Positions 7,779 through 16,822 of a stretch of DNA of 64,000 nucleotides are shown in pieces. Position 1 is the stretch's first letter. Each line of letters begins with the position of its first letter. Source of the stretch: Pseudomonas sp. URIL14HWK12:I12. GTDB taxonomy: Bacteria > Pseudomonadota > Gammaproteobacteria > Pseudomonadales > Pseudomonadaceae. The position numbers and the translations under genes were made by a program. The notes under the pieces were generated by a model. That model was given only the letters and a program-made list of their open reading frames with translations. It had not been told where the DNA came from and searched no databases. The stretch is taken from NCBI RefSeq assembly GCF_003097135.1, contig NZ_QEQL01000003.1, forward strand, positions 513,954 through 577,953, written 5' to 3'.

Positions 7779-9461
7779 TTAGTCTGGCAACGCCACCGGC
7801 CCAAGCTCTGCGAACACATCCCCCGGCCCTGGGTTCTCGGCCGGGGTTGTGCCACCGAAGTGCGCCATGATGCCCCATACGGCGTTGAGGGAAGTTTGCA
7901 CCGCCCCTTCGACCCAGGCTGGCGTCCAGGATACATCGTCGCCTGCCAGGAAAATGCCTTTGTGAGCTTGCGGGAAATCCTGTTGCATGAAATGCGCGTA
8001 CATCCGCTGGTTATAGCGGTAATGGCCGGGCAGGGCACCTTTAAAAGCGCCCAGGAAGTAGGGGTCGGCTTCCCAGGAAACGGTGATCGGGTCACCGATG
8101 ATGTGGCTGGCGATGTCTACCTTCGGGTAGATCTTCTTCAATGCGTCGAGCGCCAATTTCACCCGTTTCTCCACCGGGTAGGGCAGCACCTTGAGTGCGT
8201 CGCTCATCCAGGCGTAGGAGAGGCAGATCACCCCCGGCTTGCCGGGGCCGTGATCGAACAGGTAGGTGCCGCGGGTGAGGCGGTCGGTGAGGGTCATGCT
8301 CATCACGTCGCGGCCGGTTTCCGGGTCTTTGTCTTTCCAGAACGGCCGGTCGACCATCACGAAGGTCTTGGCCGATTGCATGTAGCGGGTTCGGTCCAGT
8401 GCCATCCACAGTTTTTGCGAAAACAATGACTCGTCACAGTCGATCTGGGTGGTCAGCAGCCAGCTCTGGCAGGTGACCAGCACCGCCGGGAAGCTGCGTT
8501 CGCTGCCCCACACGTCAGTGATGCGTACCTGGCCATCGGCTTCACGGCGGATGCGCGCCACGCCCGGCCGGCTGGCGCCGCTGTGCAGGCTGCTCAGGCT
8601 GGTGCCGGCCGGCCAGTGGGCGCACTGCTCCGGCGCGTGGCGCCACAGGCCGGTAGGCACTTGCTCGACACCGCCAACCACCAGGTGCTGGTGATCGTCG
8701 CAGTTGGTCATCACCACGCGGAAGATTTCCAACATGGAATTGGGAAAGTCCGAGTCCCAGCCGCCGGTGCCGAAGCCCACTTGGCCGAATATCTCGCGGT
8801 GCTGAAAACTCAGGCTGGCAAAGGAGCGCGAGGTTGCGACGAAGTCGTAGAAGGTGCGGTCGTCCCACAGCGGCACCAGCTCGTTCCACAGCGCCTTGAG
8901 GCGCGCGGGGTCGCGCTCGCGGATCGCCTGCTGGATGCCGCTGAAGTGCGCCCGTTCCTCGAGTGCATCGGCCCAGGCGTCGGCGACTTCCTGAAAGATC
9001 GCGGGCAGGTCCTTGAGGGTTTCGGCATACCAGGTCTGCCCCTCCAGGTCGATGACCGTACTGCCGGACGCCCCGGTCAAGGGGTTGGGGAAGGGTTGGG
9101 TGCTCAGGCCCAGCTTATCGACGTAATGCCAGAAGGCGGTAGAGGAGGCCGGGAAGCGCATGCCGCCCAGTTCGGCAACGATGCCTTCAGCTGCTTCGAA
9201 AGGTTGCGAGCGCAGGCGCCCGCCCAGGCGTGAGGCCTCGTACACCACAGGCTTGAGGCCCAGTTTCATCAGCTCGTAGGCCGCTACCAACCCAGCGATG
9301 CCGCCGCCGACGATGGCCACTTCCTTGCCATGGTGCTCGGCCGGGATGTGCCCCAGCCCTGCGGGATGCTCCAGCCATTGATCGAAGGCAAACGGAAAAT
9401 CCGGGCCGAACAAGGTAATGGGTTGTTGCGAACCTTCGGGGTGGCGGCTGGTTTTGAGCAT
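7779..9461 (-). CDS. davB: L-lysine 2-monooxygenase (flavin amine oxidase family, DavB)
   Basis: The start at 9461 (MLKTSRHPEG, with GAGG five bases upstream) gives 560 residues. An FAD-binding VGGGIAG motif lies at 51-57, followed by EASRLGGRLRS about 20 residues later. A C-terminal FLAGDDVSWTPAWVEGAVQTS block is the typical flavin-binding end of amine oxidases and tryptophan/lysine 2-monooxygenases. DavB oxidatively decarboxylates L-lysine to 5-aminovaleramide, which the downstream DavA hydrolyses. The pair forms the entry to the delta-aminovalerate pathway. The later enzymes DavD and DavT are not in the window. Confidence 0.93.
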   Translation of the reverse strand: MLKTSRHPEGSQQPITLFGPDFPFAFDQWLEHPAGLGHIPAEHHGKEVAIVGGGIAGLVAAYELMKLGLKPVVYEASRLGGRLRSQPFEAAEGIVAELGGMRFPASSTAFWHYVDKLGLSTQPFPNPLTGASGSTVIDLEGQTWYAETLKDLPAIFQEVADAWADALEERAHFSGIQQAIRERDPARLKALWNELVPLWDDRTFYDFVATSRSFASLSFQHREIFGQVGFGTGGWDSDFPNSMLEIFRVVMTNCDDHQHLVVGGVEQVPTGLWRHAPEQCAHWPAGTSLSSLHSGASRPGVARIRREADGQVRITDVWGSERSFPAVLVTCQSWLLTTQIDCDESLFSQKLWMALDRTRYMQSAKTFVMVDRPFWKDKDPETGRDVMSMTLTDRLTRGTYLFDHGPGKPGVICLSYAWMSDALKVLPYPVEKRVKLALDALKKIYPKVDIASHIIGDPITVSWEADPYFLGAFKGALPGHYRYNQRMYAHFMQQDFPQAHKGIFLAGDDVSWTPAWVEGAVQTSLNAVWGIMAHFGGTTPAENPGPGDVFAELGPVALPD

Positions 9462-9603
9462 GGGGACCTCGCGCTGGCCAGGATGAGCACAGGAAAACAC
9501 CTGGCCATTCTAGGCAACGCAAAGCACGTTATTAAGACGAAAATTGCAGCGGTTCGCTCGTTTTAATGAGCAAAATGGCGAACTATTAAAACGATTCGAC
9601 GAA

Positions 9604-10062
9604 TCAGACCCCGCCTCGGTCTATTTTGGTGCTGAGAATGATGGACGTCGTGGTTTTCTCGACCCCTTCGATATGGCCAATGGCATCGAGCAGCCCATCA
9701 AGCTGCTCAGGCGATTCGCTGCGCAGCCAGGCCACGTAATCGAACTCACCACTGACGGCGCACAGTTGCAGCACCTGATTCATACCCTCCAGCTGGCGCA
9801 GCACTTCCTTGCCACTGCGAGGCTGCACGGTGATGCCCACATAGGCCTGCAGGCTGCCTTCCATTGCTTTACGCCCCAACCGCACGCCATAGCCGGCAAT
9901 TGCCCCATTGCGTTCAAGGCGGGCCAGGCGCGAGGTGACCGTCGTGCGGGCGATGCCCAGCTTGCGTGCCAAGGTTGCAACGCTTTCGCGGGCATTGAGC
10001 TGAAGGGCTGCGATGAGTTGGCGGTCGGTGGAGTCGAGGGTCGCGAGGCTGGAGTCGTTCAT
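9604..10062 (-). CDS. Lrp/AsnC-family transcriptional regulator
   Basis: The protein has 152 residues, normal for the family. An N-terminal winged HTH (DRQLIAALQLNARESVATLARKLGIARTTVTSRL) is followed by the RAM/AsnC ligand-binding domain (YVGITVQPRSG, CAVSGEFDYVAWLR). It is 142 bp upstream of davB on the same strand and is probably its local regulator, sensing lysine or a pathway intermediate. The ligand is inferred from position only. Confidence 0.92.
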   Translation of the reverse strand: MNDSSLATLDSTDRQLIAALQLNARESVATLARKLGIARTTVTSRLARLERNGAIAGYGVRLGRKAMEGSLQAYVGITVQPRSGKEVLRQLEGMNQVLQLCAVSGEFDYVAWLRSESPEQLDGLLDAIGHIEGVEKTTTSIILSTKIDRGGV

Positions 10063-10277
10063 CTATAAACCGATATAGCAGTGTGCCGCCTATCTTAGAG
10101 AAGTCTTTCTATAGTGTCACGGTTAACACGGTGTAGAACTTTTGACGTGGCCGATGAGCGGTCATTGCATAACTTGCGATTCTGGCGTCAAGCCAATGGC
10201 GAGTGACAAAGTGTGAATTGATATTATTAAAAATAATGTTTATTCATTACCGGTATATTGACCTGGATTAATTCATT
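10063..10277. other. Divergent intergenic region with AT-rich promoter-like sequence
   Basis: The 215 bases separate the leftward Lrp-type gene from the rightward membrane-protein gene. The segment 10205-10275 is markedly AT-rich (runs of TATTATTAAAAATAATG), which suits a promoter for the rightward gene. An ATTATT/AATAAT inverted repeat lies around 10223-10237. No coding sequence was seen. Confidence 0.45.
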
Positions 10278-11720
10278 ATGCCTTGGAGTATGGCCGGAAT
10301 GGGTCATTGCGACGTCGAATTGTCCAGCAAGCGCTGGGCGGCTTTGCTATTGGTACTGGCGTGCAGTACAAGTTTCTGGGCCAGTAGCGGCTCTGTTCAA
10401 TGGATGGACAACGGGCAATTTCTTGCACAAGCCGCCGACCCGGCCAGCGCCGACCCTTCATTGCATCCACTGTTCCAGTGGCTGATGAGCTGGGCATGGG
10501 CGGTAGGTGGAGCACCCCTAGCCGGTGCAGCCAATGCCTGGCTATTGCTGCCTTATGCGGCCGCGACCGGCTGGTTGGCCCGGGGCCTGGGCTTGGGGCC
10601 GGCGGGCGCCTTGGCGGCCAGCGCCGCGACGGTATTGGCCCATGGGGTGTTCTGGCAAGCGACCAAGGCCAGCCCGGTTTTATTGCTGGGTTTGTGCACC
10701 ACCCTGGCCTGGGCTGTGCACTGCGATCGGTCTCTACGCTTGGCGGGCCTTGGCCGCCTATGGGCCATCGGCGCCTTGGGTGGCCTCGCGCTGAGCGTGC
10801 ACCCGCTGGCCCTGCTGCTGCTCGCGCCGCTGGGCGGGCCACTGTGGCAACTGCATCGCGCCAAACTCCTGCTGATCGTACCGGCAGTTGTGCTGGGCAG
10901 CGTCGCTGCCTGGCCAGCGGTGCTGGAGGATTTCAATGCAGGGCTATCTGCCGAAGCAGTGCTGCGGCATTACCTGACCGGCTTCTCGGCACTGGAGCCG
11001 GACAGCGGCCGCGAAGCCGCATTGCTGCGTTGGGACTTGGTGTGGCATGAAAAAAACTCAGTGATGTTGCTGATGCTGTCGCTCATCGGCCCGCAATTGG
11101 CGGGGGTTCTATGGCGGCCGGCGGGCAGTGACGCCCGCGCGCTGTGGTATGCGCTTTGGCTGGGGCTGCTGGCGAGCGTTTCGTTCAACGTGTTCGACCG
11201 ATTCTGCTATTTCGTGCCCTGCGTGGGTATGGCTGCGGCGCTGGGAGTGCTCAACCTGCAGGCCCGGCTGGCGGCGGGGCGGCTCGCCCGGGGTGCCTTC
11301 AATGCGTCGCTGGTGGCAGGGCCGGTGTTGCTTTTGACGATGTGGGGCCTTTATGCACAAGGCCTGCTGCACCTGCCCACTCACAAAGAGAGCCTGCCCT
11401 ACCGAGACGACATCCACTACCTGATGGTGCCGTGGCTGCCAGACCGTTCCGCCGCTGCCTTTGCCCATCATTACGAAAGCGCGGCGCCGGCCGGTGCGTT
11501 GATCCTCTCCGATGAAACGCCCTTGGGTGCGCTACGCTCGGCCCAGGCGGCTGGGCTGCTGCAGGGGCGACAATTCGAGCCGTGCGCCAATGCCGGTGAC
11601 ATCGGCATGTTCGTGAGGGGCCCCGGTGCCTACCTGCCGCGTACCAGCTACTGTGAGCGGATCGTAGAGCGCTATCGGCTGAACAAGCGGGTAGTGGGCT
11701 ACCAGTTGGAGCCTCGTTGA
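10278..11720 (+). CDS. Polytopic membrane protein, GT-C/DUF2723-like
   Basis: The 480-residue protein has about ten hydrophobic segments and a soluble C-terminal tail. The first loop carries an acidic pair and a later His-Pro (WMDNGQFLAQAADP...LHPLFQWL). This resembles the first periplasmic loop of GT-C-fold proteins of the DUF2723/TMEM260 type, which use lipid-linked sugars. The resemblance is by pattern only. The exact start is uncertain: ATGs at 10278, 10290 and 10299 are in frame and none has an ideal ribosome site. It converges on the flavoprotein gene with an 12-bp gap and is not obviously in an operon. Confidence 0.6.
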   Translation: MPWSMAGMGHCDVELSSKRWAALLLVLACSTSFWASSGSVQWMDNGQFLAQAADPASADPSLHPLFQWLMSWAWAVGGAPLAGAANAWLLLPYAAATGWLARGLGLGPAGALAASAATVLAHGVFWQATKASPVLLLGLCTTLAWAVHCDRSLRLAGLGRLWAIGALGGLALSVHPLALLLLAPLGGPLWQLHRAKLLLIVPAVVLGSVAAWPAVLEDFNAGLSAEAVLRHYLTGFSALEPDSGREAALLRWDLVWHEKNSVMLLMLSLIGPQLAGVLWRPAGSDARALWYALWLGLLASVSFNVFDRFCYFVPCVGMAAALGVLNLQARLAAGRLARGAFNASLVAGPVLLLTMWGLYAQGLLHLPTHKESLPYRDDIHYLMVPWLPDRSAAAFAHHYESAAPAGALILSDETPLGALRSAQAAGLLQGRQFEPCANAGDIGMFVRGPGAYLPRTSYCERIVERYRLNKRVVGYQLEPR

Positions 11721-11732
11721 CGCGCCGTCGAG

Positions 11733-12968
11733 TCAGCAGGCATCGGCCATGTAGGCCAGCATGCCTTGCGCTGCCTGGCGGCCACTGGCGAAACACGCGG
11801 TAAGCAGGTAGCCGCCGGTCGGGGCTTCCCAGTCGAGCATCTCACCGGCGCAGAATACCCCGGGTAGCGCGCGCAGCATCAGGCCGTCGGTCAGGCCTTC
11901 CCGGCAGACGCCGCCGGCGCTGCTGATCGCCTCTTCCACCGGCCTGGCACGCACCAAGGGGCAGGGCAACGCTTTGATCGCCTGGGCCAGGCGTGCGGGG
12001 TCTTCGAAGGTGCCTTTGCTCAGTTGCTCGTGCAGCAGCGCGGCCTTGGCACCGTCCAGGCGCAGTTGGCTGTGCAGGTGCTTGGCCATGCTGCGGCTGC
12101 CCCGTGGTTTTTCCAAGGCAGCGCGCACCTTGCCCAGCGGTTGTTGCGGCAGCAGGTCGATCAACAGCGGCGCATGCCCGTGCTGCTCGATGGCACGACG
12201 CAGGCTGGCCGACAGTGCGTAGACGAGGCTGCCCTCCAGGCCCTGTTCGGTGAGGATCGCCTCACCGCTGTGCATCGGCTGCCCAGGCAGCCCCATGGCG
12301 ATGTTTTTCAACGGGCTGCCAGCGAATTTGCGCTTGAGCAGCTCGCTCCAGCCATCGACTTCGAAGCCGCAATTGGCCGGGCGCAACGCAGCCACGGGCA
12401 CACCACGTTGTGCAAGCCATGGTTGCCAGGCGCCGTCGGAGCCCAACCTTGGCCAGCTGGCCCCGCCCAGCGCCAGCAAAGTCGCAGGAGGGATGAGCCG
12501 AAGCTCGCCCAGCGGGCTGTCGAGCATCAGCCGCCCCTGTTCATCCCAGCCGCGCCAGCGGTGGCGGGTATGAATCTGCACCCCCTGCTCGCGCAGCCGC
12601 GCGACCCATGCGCGCAGCAATGGTGCTGCCTTCATATCGGTGGGGAATACTCGGCCGGAGCTACCGATGAAGGTGGCCAGGCCCAGACCTTCGACCCAGC
12701 TGCGCAGGGCCTGGGCGTCGAAGCCCTCCAGCCAGTCGGCAGCCCAGCCGGCCTGCTCGTAGTAACGGCCGACGAACGAGCGCTTGGCTTCGCTGTGGGT
12801 AATGTTCATTCCGCCCACGCCTGCCAGCAGGAACTTGCGCCCCACCGACGGCATGGCGTCGTACAACGCAACCGCTTGCCCGGCCTGGCTCAAGACCTCG
12901 GCAGCCATCAGCCCGGACGGGCCTGCGCCGATGATGGCGATGGGGGAGGGGTTGGGGCGGGTGGGCAT
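11733..12968 (-). CDS. HI0933/YhiN-family FAD-binding flavoprotein
   Basis: The frame of 411 residues starts at ATG 12968 (MPTRPNPSPIAIIGAGPSGLMAAE); a GTG four codons upstream has no ribosome site. The N-terminal dinucleotide motif GAGPSG, the internal TLLALGGASWPRLGSDG motif and the C-terminal GVFCAGEMLDWEAPTGGYLLTA segment are family hallmarks of the HI0933-like (BaiN/YhiN) oxidoreductases. Physiological substrate is not known for most members. An inverted pair of DnaA boxes lies just upstream. Confidence 0.88.
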   Translation of the reverse strand: MPTRPNPSPIAIIGAGPSGLMAAEVLSQAGQAVALYDAMPSVGRKFLLAGVGGMNITHSEAKRSFVGRYYEQAGWAADWLEGFDAQALRSWVEGLGLATFIGSSGRVFPTDMKAAPLLRAWVARLREQGVQIHTRHRWRGWDEQGRLMLDSPLGELRLIPPATLLALGGASWPRLGSDGAWQPWLAQRGVPVAALRPANCGFEVDGWSELLKRKFAGSPLKNIAMGLPGQPMHSGEAILTEQGLEGSLVYALSASLRRAIEQHGHAPLLIDLLPQQPLGKVRAALEKPRGSRSMAKHLHSQLRLDGAKAALLHEQLSKGTFEDPARLAQAIKALPCPLVRARPVEEAISSAGGVCREGLTDGLMLRALPGVFCAGEMLDWEAPTGGYLLTACFASGRQAAQGMLAYMADAC

Positions 12969-13052
12969 GGCAGGCTTCACTGGCTTGAAAGGCGCGCAGT
13001 TTAACCGAGCGGCCCACTCGGGTCATTGGCCAAAAAACGAACAGTGCTCTGG

Positions 13053-13101
13053 CGGCCCTGTGGATAAAGGGGCCGGTGGCTTTTCACAGAGGTTATCCAC
13101 A
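13053..13101. promoter_or_regulatory. Two perfect DnaA boxes in inverted orientation, one inside a hairpin loop
   Basis: TGTGGATAA at 13059-13067 is the exact reverse complement of TTATCCACA at 13093-13101; both are perfect matches to the strong DnaA 9-mer. The first lies in the loop of a hairpin with 6-bp arms (CGGCCC 13053-13058 and GGGCCG 13070-13075). Read leftward, this hairpin is followed some 15 nt later by a T run, so it may also terminate the hydrolase gene at 13129. Whether DnaA binds here is untested. Confidence 0.5.
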
Positions 13102-13128
13102 GGCACCTCCACAGCGGATGGGGGTAAC

Positions 13129-14040
13129 TTATGGGTTTTGCCAGACCTTCATCGCGGTGTGGTGAAGAATCCCGTGCCGCCGCGCCAACGCATGGCGGTC
13201 CTTGCTGTAACCGCCGCCGATCACGCCCATTACCGGTATGTTGCGGCCCAGGCAGCGGCGCAGCACGGTTTCATCACGTCGGGCCAGGCCTTGATCAGTC
13301 AGGCACAGGTAGCCCAGCGCATCGTCCTGGTGCACGTCGACACCTGCGTCGTAAAGCACCAGGTCCGGCTGATAGAGCGGCAGCAGATAATCAAGGGCGT
13401 CTTCCACCACTTTGAGGTAGCCGTCATCGGCCATGCCGCGCGGTAGTGGAATGTCCCAATCGCTATGGGCCTTGCGGGCTGGAAAGTTCTGCTCGCAATG
13501 GAGGGAGACGGTGACCGCGTCAGGTGTGTCTTCGAGAATGCGAGCGGTGCCGTCGCCTTGGTGCACGTCGCAATCGAAAATCAATACACGCCCAACTTTG
13601 CCGGCTTCCAGCAGATACCGGCTGACCACCGCCAGGTCGTTGAAGATACAGAAGCCGGCCGGGTAATCGTAATGGGCGTGGTGCGTGCCGCCGGCCAGGT
13701 GGCACGCCAGGCCGTGGGCGAGGGCCTGCTCGGCGGCCAGTAACGAACCACCGACCGCGCGCACCGTGCGCCGGGCCAGCGCCTCGCTCCACGGCAAGCC
13801 GAGGCGGCGTTGATCTTCCCTAGGCAACTCGCCGGCCATGTAGCGCTCTATATAAGCGCGGTCATGAGCCAGCGCGAGGATGTCCGGCGGGCACAGTGCC
13901 GGGCGCAGCAATTGGTCGCTGCGCGCGACCCCGGTTTCGACCAGGTGATCGTGCAGCAGCCGAAATTTCTCCATCGGGAACCGGTGGCCGGCGGGAAAGT
14001 CTGGGCTGTAGTCTTCGTGGTAGATCAGCGGCAACGGCAT
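13129..14040 (-). CDS. Histone deacetylase-like metal-dependent amidohydrolase
   Basis: The start at 14040 (MPLPLIYHEDYSPDFPAGHRFPM) gives 303 residues; the longer open frame adds 82 residues antisense to the next gene. Motifs of the arginase/deacetylase fold are present: GGTHHAHYDYPAGFCIFND with the paired His, IFDCDVHQGDGT with zinc-binding Asp and His, and LYDAGVDVHQDD. Bacterial members deacetylate acetylpolyamines or other small acyl amides. The gene is divergent from the GNAT gene with only 70 bp between starts. Confidence 0.9.
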   Translation of the reverse strand: MPLPLIYHEDYSPDFPAGHRFPMEKFRLLHDHLVETGVARSDQLLRPALCPPDILALAHDRAYIERYMAGELPREDQRRLGLPWSEALARRTVRAVGGSLLAAEQALAHGLACHLAGGTHHAHYDYPAGFCIFNDLAVVSRYLLEAGKVGRVLIFDCDVHQGDGTARILEDTPDAVTVSLHCEQNFPARKAHSDWDIPLPRGMADDGYLKVVEDALDYLLPLYQPDLVLYDAGVDVHQDDALGYLCLTDQGLARRDETVLRRCLGRNIPVMGVIGGGYSKDRHALARRHGILHHTAMKVWQNP

Positions 14041-14110
14041 GTGGGCGGCCTTGAAAAACGAGCCCCTATCTTGCCACCCCCTTAGCGCTTTGATGAACGA
14101 GGAATGATCG

Positions 14111-14716
14111 ATGACGCCGATCCTGGAGCTGAGAAGCCCACGGTTGCGGTTGCGCCAGTGGCGCGACACCGACCTGGATGCGTTCTCGGCAATGTGCGCC
14201 GATGAACAGGTGATGCGCCATTTACCAGCACCCCTTAGCCGCCTGGAAAGCGCCGCGCTGATCGGGCGGATCCGCGGCCATTTCAATGAATATGGTTATG
14301 GCCTGTGGGCATTGGAGCACCACGACAGCGGCGCTTTCGTTGGCCTGACCGGCCTTGCGCATGTCAGCTTCGAGGCGCCGTTCGCGCCGGCGGTCGAGAT
14401 CGGCTGGCGCCTGGCGCGTGAGCACTGGGGCTTGGGCTATGCCAGCGAAGCGGCAGTCGCCTGCCTGAGCGCGGCGTTCAGTACTCTGGAACTCGAAGAG
14501 GTGGTGAGTTTCACCGCGCAGAGCAATCTGCCGTCGGAGAAAGTCATGCAGGCCCTGGGTATGGCCCGTGACCAGGAAGGCGACTTCGACCACCCCGGCC
14601 TGCCTGAAGGCCATCACCTGCGACGCCATGTGCTGTACCGCATCAGCCGCGGGCAGTGGGGTGAAACCATGGGGTATGATGGCACCTTTTTACCGCTGCC
14701 TGGGAGTGCGCCATGA
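14111..14716 (+). CDS. GNAT-family N-acetyltransferase (RimJ/RimL-like)
   Basis: The 201-residue protein begins TPILELRSPRLRLRQW, typical of RimJ/RimL-type acetyltransferases. It carries the acetyl-CoA-binding stretch EIGWRLAREHWGLGYASEA and the later V...AQSNLPSEKVMQALGM block. GAGG sits eight bases before the ATG. It overlaps tesB by 4 bp and so is likely co-expressed with tesB and the HAD gene. Pairing of a divergent deacetylase-like enzyme with an acetyltransferase is suggestive, but no substrate can be assigned. Confidence 0.88.
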   Translation: MTPILELRSPRLRLRQWRDTDLDAFSAMCADEQVMRHLPAPLSRLESAALIGRIRGHFNEYGYGLWALEHHDSGAFVGLTGLAHVSFEAPFAPAVEIGWRLAREHWGLGYASEAAVACLSAAFSTLELEEVVSFTAQSNLPSEKVMQALGMARDQEGDFDHPGLPEGHHLRRHVLYRISRGQWGETMGYDGTFLPLPGSAP

Positions 14717-15582
14717 GCCAAGTGCTCGACGATCTCGTCCACCTGCTCAGCCTCGAAGCGATCGAGGAAAACCTGTTCCGTGGCAACAGCCAAGACCTGG
14801 GCTTTCGCCAGCTTTTCGGCGGCCAGGTGCTTGGCCAGTCGCTGTCTGCAGCCAGCCAGACAGTCGAGCCGGGCCGGCATGTGCATTCGCTGCACGGGTA
14901 TTTCCTGCGCCCGGGCGATGCGGCGCTGCCGGTGGTGTACATGGTCGACCGCGTACGCGACGGTGGCAGCTTCACCACCCGCCGGGTCACGGCCGTGCAG
15001 AAAGGCAAGCAGATCTTCACCGCGTCCATGTCGTTCCAGGGCGATGAGCAGGGGCTCGAACACCAGACGGCCATGCCTCAGGTGCCGGGGCCGGAGAACC
15101 TGCCCACCGAGCTTGAGCTGATGCGTCAGCACGAGCATCTGATTCCGGCGCCGCTTCGCGACAAGCTGCTGTGTGCCAAACCCATCGAAATGCGCCCGGT
15201 GAGCGAGCGCGACCCTTACAACCCGACCCCGGGTGAGCCTGTAAAGTACATCTGGTTCCGCGCCGATGGGCGTTTGGCGCAGAACCCGGCGCTGCACCGT
15301 TGGATCCTGGCCTATGCCTCTGATTTCAACCTGCTGACGACCTCCCTCTTGCCGCATGCCAAGTCGGTGTGGCACCCCGATATGCAGATCGCCAGCCTCG
15401 ACCACGCGCTGTGGTTTCACGGTAACGTGGCCGCAGACGACTGGCTGCTGTATGCCCTGGACAGCCCCTGGGCGGGCAATGCACGTGGCTTCAACCGAGG
15501 CAGCATCTACAACCGCGCCGGGCAACTGGTCGCCTCCTCGGCCCAGGAAGGGCTGATCCGCCACCGCAAGGATTGGGCATGA
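14713..15582 (+). CDS. tesB: Acyl-CoA thioesterase II
   Basis: The protein has 289 residues and two hot-dog repeats. The first contains NLFRGNSQDLGFRQLFGGQVLGQSL near residues 19-43; the second has the Asp-bearing SLDHALWFH near 230. Length and motifs match TesB, which cleaves medium- and long-chain acyl-CoA to free acid and CoA in the cytoplasm. It overlaps the GNAT gene upstream and the HAD gene downstream, both with ATGA junctions. Confidence 0.94.
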   Translation: MSQVLDDLVHLLSLEAIEENLFRGNSQDLGFRQLFGGQVLGQSLSAASQTVEPGRHVHSLHGYFLRPGDAALPVVYMVDRVRDGGSFTTRRVTAVQKGKQIFTASMSFQGDEQGLEHQTAMPQVPGPENLPTELELMRQHEHLIPAPLRDKLLCAKPIEMRPVSERDPYNPTPGEPVKYIWFRADGRLAQNPALHRWILAYASDFNLLTTSLLPHAKSVWHPDMQIASLDHALWFHGNVAADDWLLYALDSPWAGNARGFNRGSIYNRAGQLVASSAQEGLIRHRKDWA

Positions 15583-16169
15583 ACCTGAAGGCGCAGCAAC
15601 ATTGGGTATTCGACATGGACGGTACCTTGACCGTCGCTGTGCATGATTTTGCGGCGATTCGCCAGGCGCTGGGGATCCCGGCCGAAGAAGATATCCTCGG
15701 CCACCTGGCAGCCTTGCCTGCCGAAGAAGCCGAACGCAAGCACGCCTGGTTGCTCGAGCACGAACGTGAGCTGGCCGTCGGTGCCCAGGCAGCCCCCGGT
15801 GCGGTGGCGCTGGTGCGCGCGCTGCACGCCCGTGGCTGCCGGCTGGCGGTGCTGACCCGCAACGCGCGCGAACTTGCACACATCACCCTGGCGGCCATTG
15901 GCGTGGACGATTGTTTCGATGTGGCCGACATCTATGGCCGCGATGAAGCAGCCCCCAAGCCCGACCCCGAAGGCCTGCACCTGATTGCCCGGCAATGGGG
16001 CGTGGCGCCGCGGGCACTGGTAATGGTCGGCGACTACCGCATCGACCTGGCCTGCGGCCGCGCAGCCACAGCTGGCACGGTGCTGGTCAACCTGCCTGAG
16101 AACCCCTGGCCGGACCTGGCCGATGCGCATTTCACCGATTGCGCGGCCATGCTTGAAGCGCTGAGCTGA
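15579..16169 (+). CDS. HAD-superfamily hydrolase (phosphoglycolate phosphatase-like)
   Basis: Starting at the ATG that overlaps the tesB stop (15579), the protein has 196 residues. HAD motif I is WVFDMDGTLT, motif II is AVLTRNARE, motif III is the Lys of PKPDPEGL, and motif IV is VMVGDYRIDL. A small cap follows motif I, as in subclass I phosphatases of sugar phosphates or nucleotides. It is last in the three-gene rightward operon. The substrate is unknown. Confidence 0.9.
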   Translation: MNLKAQQHWVFDMDGTLTVAVHDFAAIRQALGIPAEEDILGHLAALPAEEAERKHAWLLEHERELAVGAQAAPGAVALVRALHARGCRLAVLTRNARELAHITLAAIGVDDCFDVADIYGRDEAAPKPDPEGLHLIARQWGVAPRALVMVGDYRIDLACGRAATAGTVLVNLPENPWPDLADAHFTDCAAMLEALS

Positions 16170-16182
16170 AGCGCCGCTTCAG
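16166..16182. terminator. Hairpin between convergent HAD and plsY genes
   Basis: Perfect 7-bp arms CTGAAGC and GCTTCAG enclose a 3-base loop and overlap the stop codons of both convergent genes. There is no T tract, so it may block transcripts from both sides weakly or act in mRNA 3'-end protection. Confidence 0.4.
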
Positions 16183-16748
16183 AAGTGCCGCTCGCGACCG
16201 GCGAACAGGTCGCGCAGATTGCCACGGTGGCGCCAGACGATCAGCAATGTGAGCACAGCCATTGGCAGCAGCGCGCCGGGGGCCTTCCAGGCCAGCAGCG
16301 GCAGTGTCAGCGGAGTGGCCAGCAGGGACGCCAGCGAGCTGGTGCGGCTCAGGTAGAACGCCAGCAGCCAGACGGCCATCGCCAGCAAAAGGGCCGGGGG
16401 GTAGAGTGCCAACAGCATCCCGGCGGCGGTGGCCACGCCCTTGCCGCCGCGGAAGCGGAAATACAGCGGAAACATATGCCCCAGCACCGCGCACAAACCG
16501 ACCCAGGCCTGGCCCTGAAGCGACATCCCCAGGGCTTTGGCCAACAGCACCGGCACGAACCCTTTGGCCAGATCGCCGAACAATGTGAGAATGGCGAGCT
16601 TGCGCCCAGCCAGGCGCAGCATGTTGGTGGCGCCTGCGTTGCCGGAGCCGCTTTCGCGCGGGTCGGGCTTGCCGGCCAGGCGGCTCAGCACAATCGCGAA
16701 CGAGACCGAACCAAGCAGGTAAGCGAGCAGAGCCAGCAACCAAGACAT
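16179..16748 (-). CDS. plsY: Acyl-phosphate glycerol-3-phosphate acyltransferase
   Basis: The 189-residue integral membrane protein has about five transmembrane helices and the PlsY motifs [12 protein letters not shown], the [11 protein letters not shown] loop, and [11 protein letters not shown]. It transfers the acyl group of acyl-phosphate to glycerol 3-phosphate, the first step of phospholipid synthesis. It is divergent from folB with 74 bp between starts. In other pseudomonads plsY faces tsaD rather than folB alone on the far side; here the neighbour downstream is a HAD gene. Confidence 0.96.
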   Translation of the reverse strand: MSWLLALLAYLLGSVSFAIVLSRLAGKPDPRESGSGNAGATNMLRLAGRKLAILTLFGDLAKGFVPVLLAKALGMSLQGQAWVGLCAVLGHMFPLYFRFRGGKGVATAAGMLLALYPPALLLAMAVWLLAFYLSRTSSLASLLATPLTLPLLAWKAPGALLPMAVLTLLIVWRHRGNLRDLFAGRERHF

Positions 16749-16822
16749 GTGGACTATTCCGGGCGGGGACGCCCCGATTCTAACGGCGCACCGCGCTGTT
16801 GTCGTGCAGTGGAGTGAAGTGT

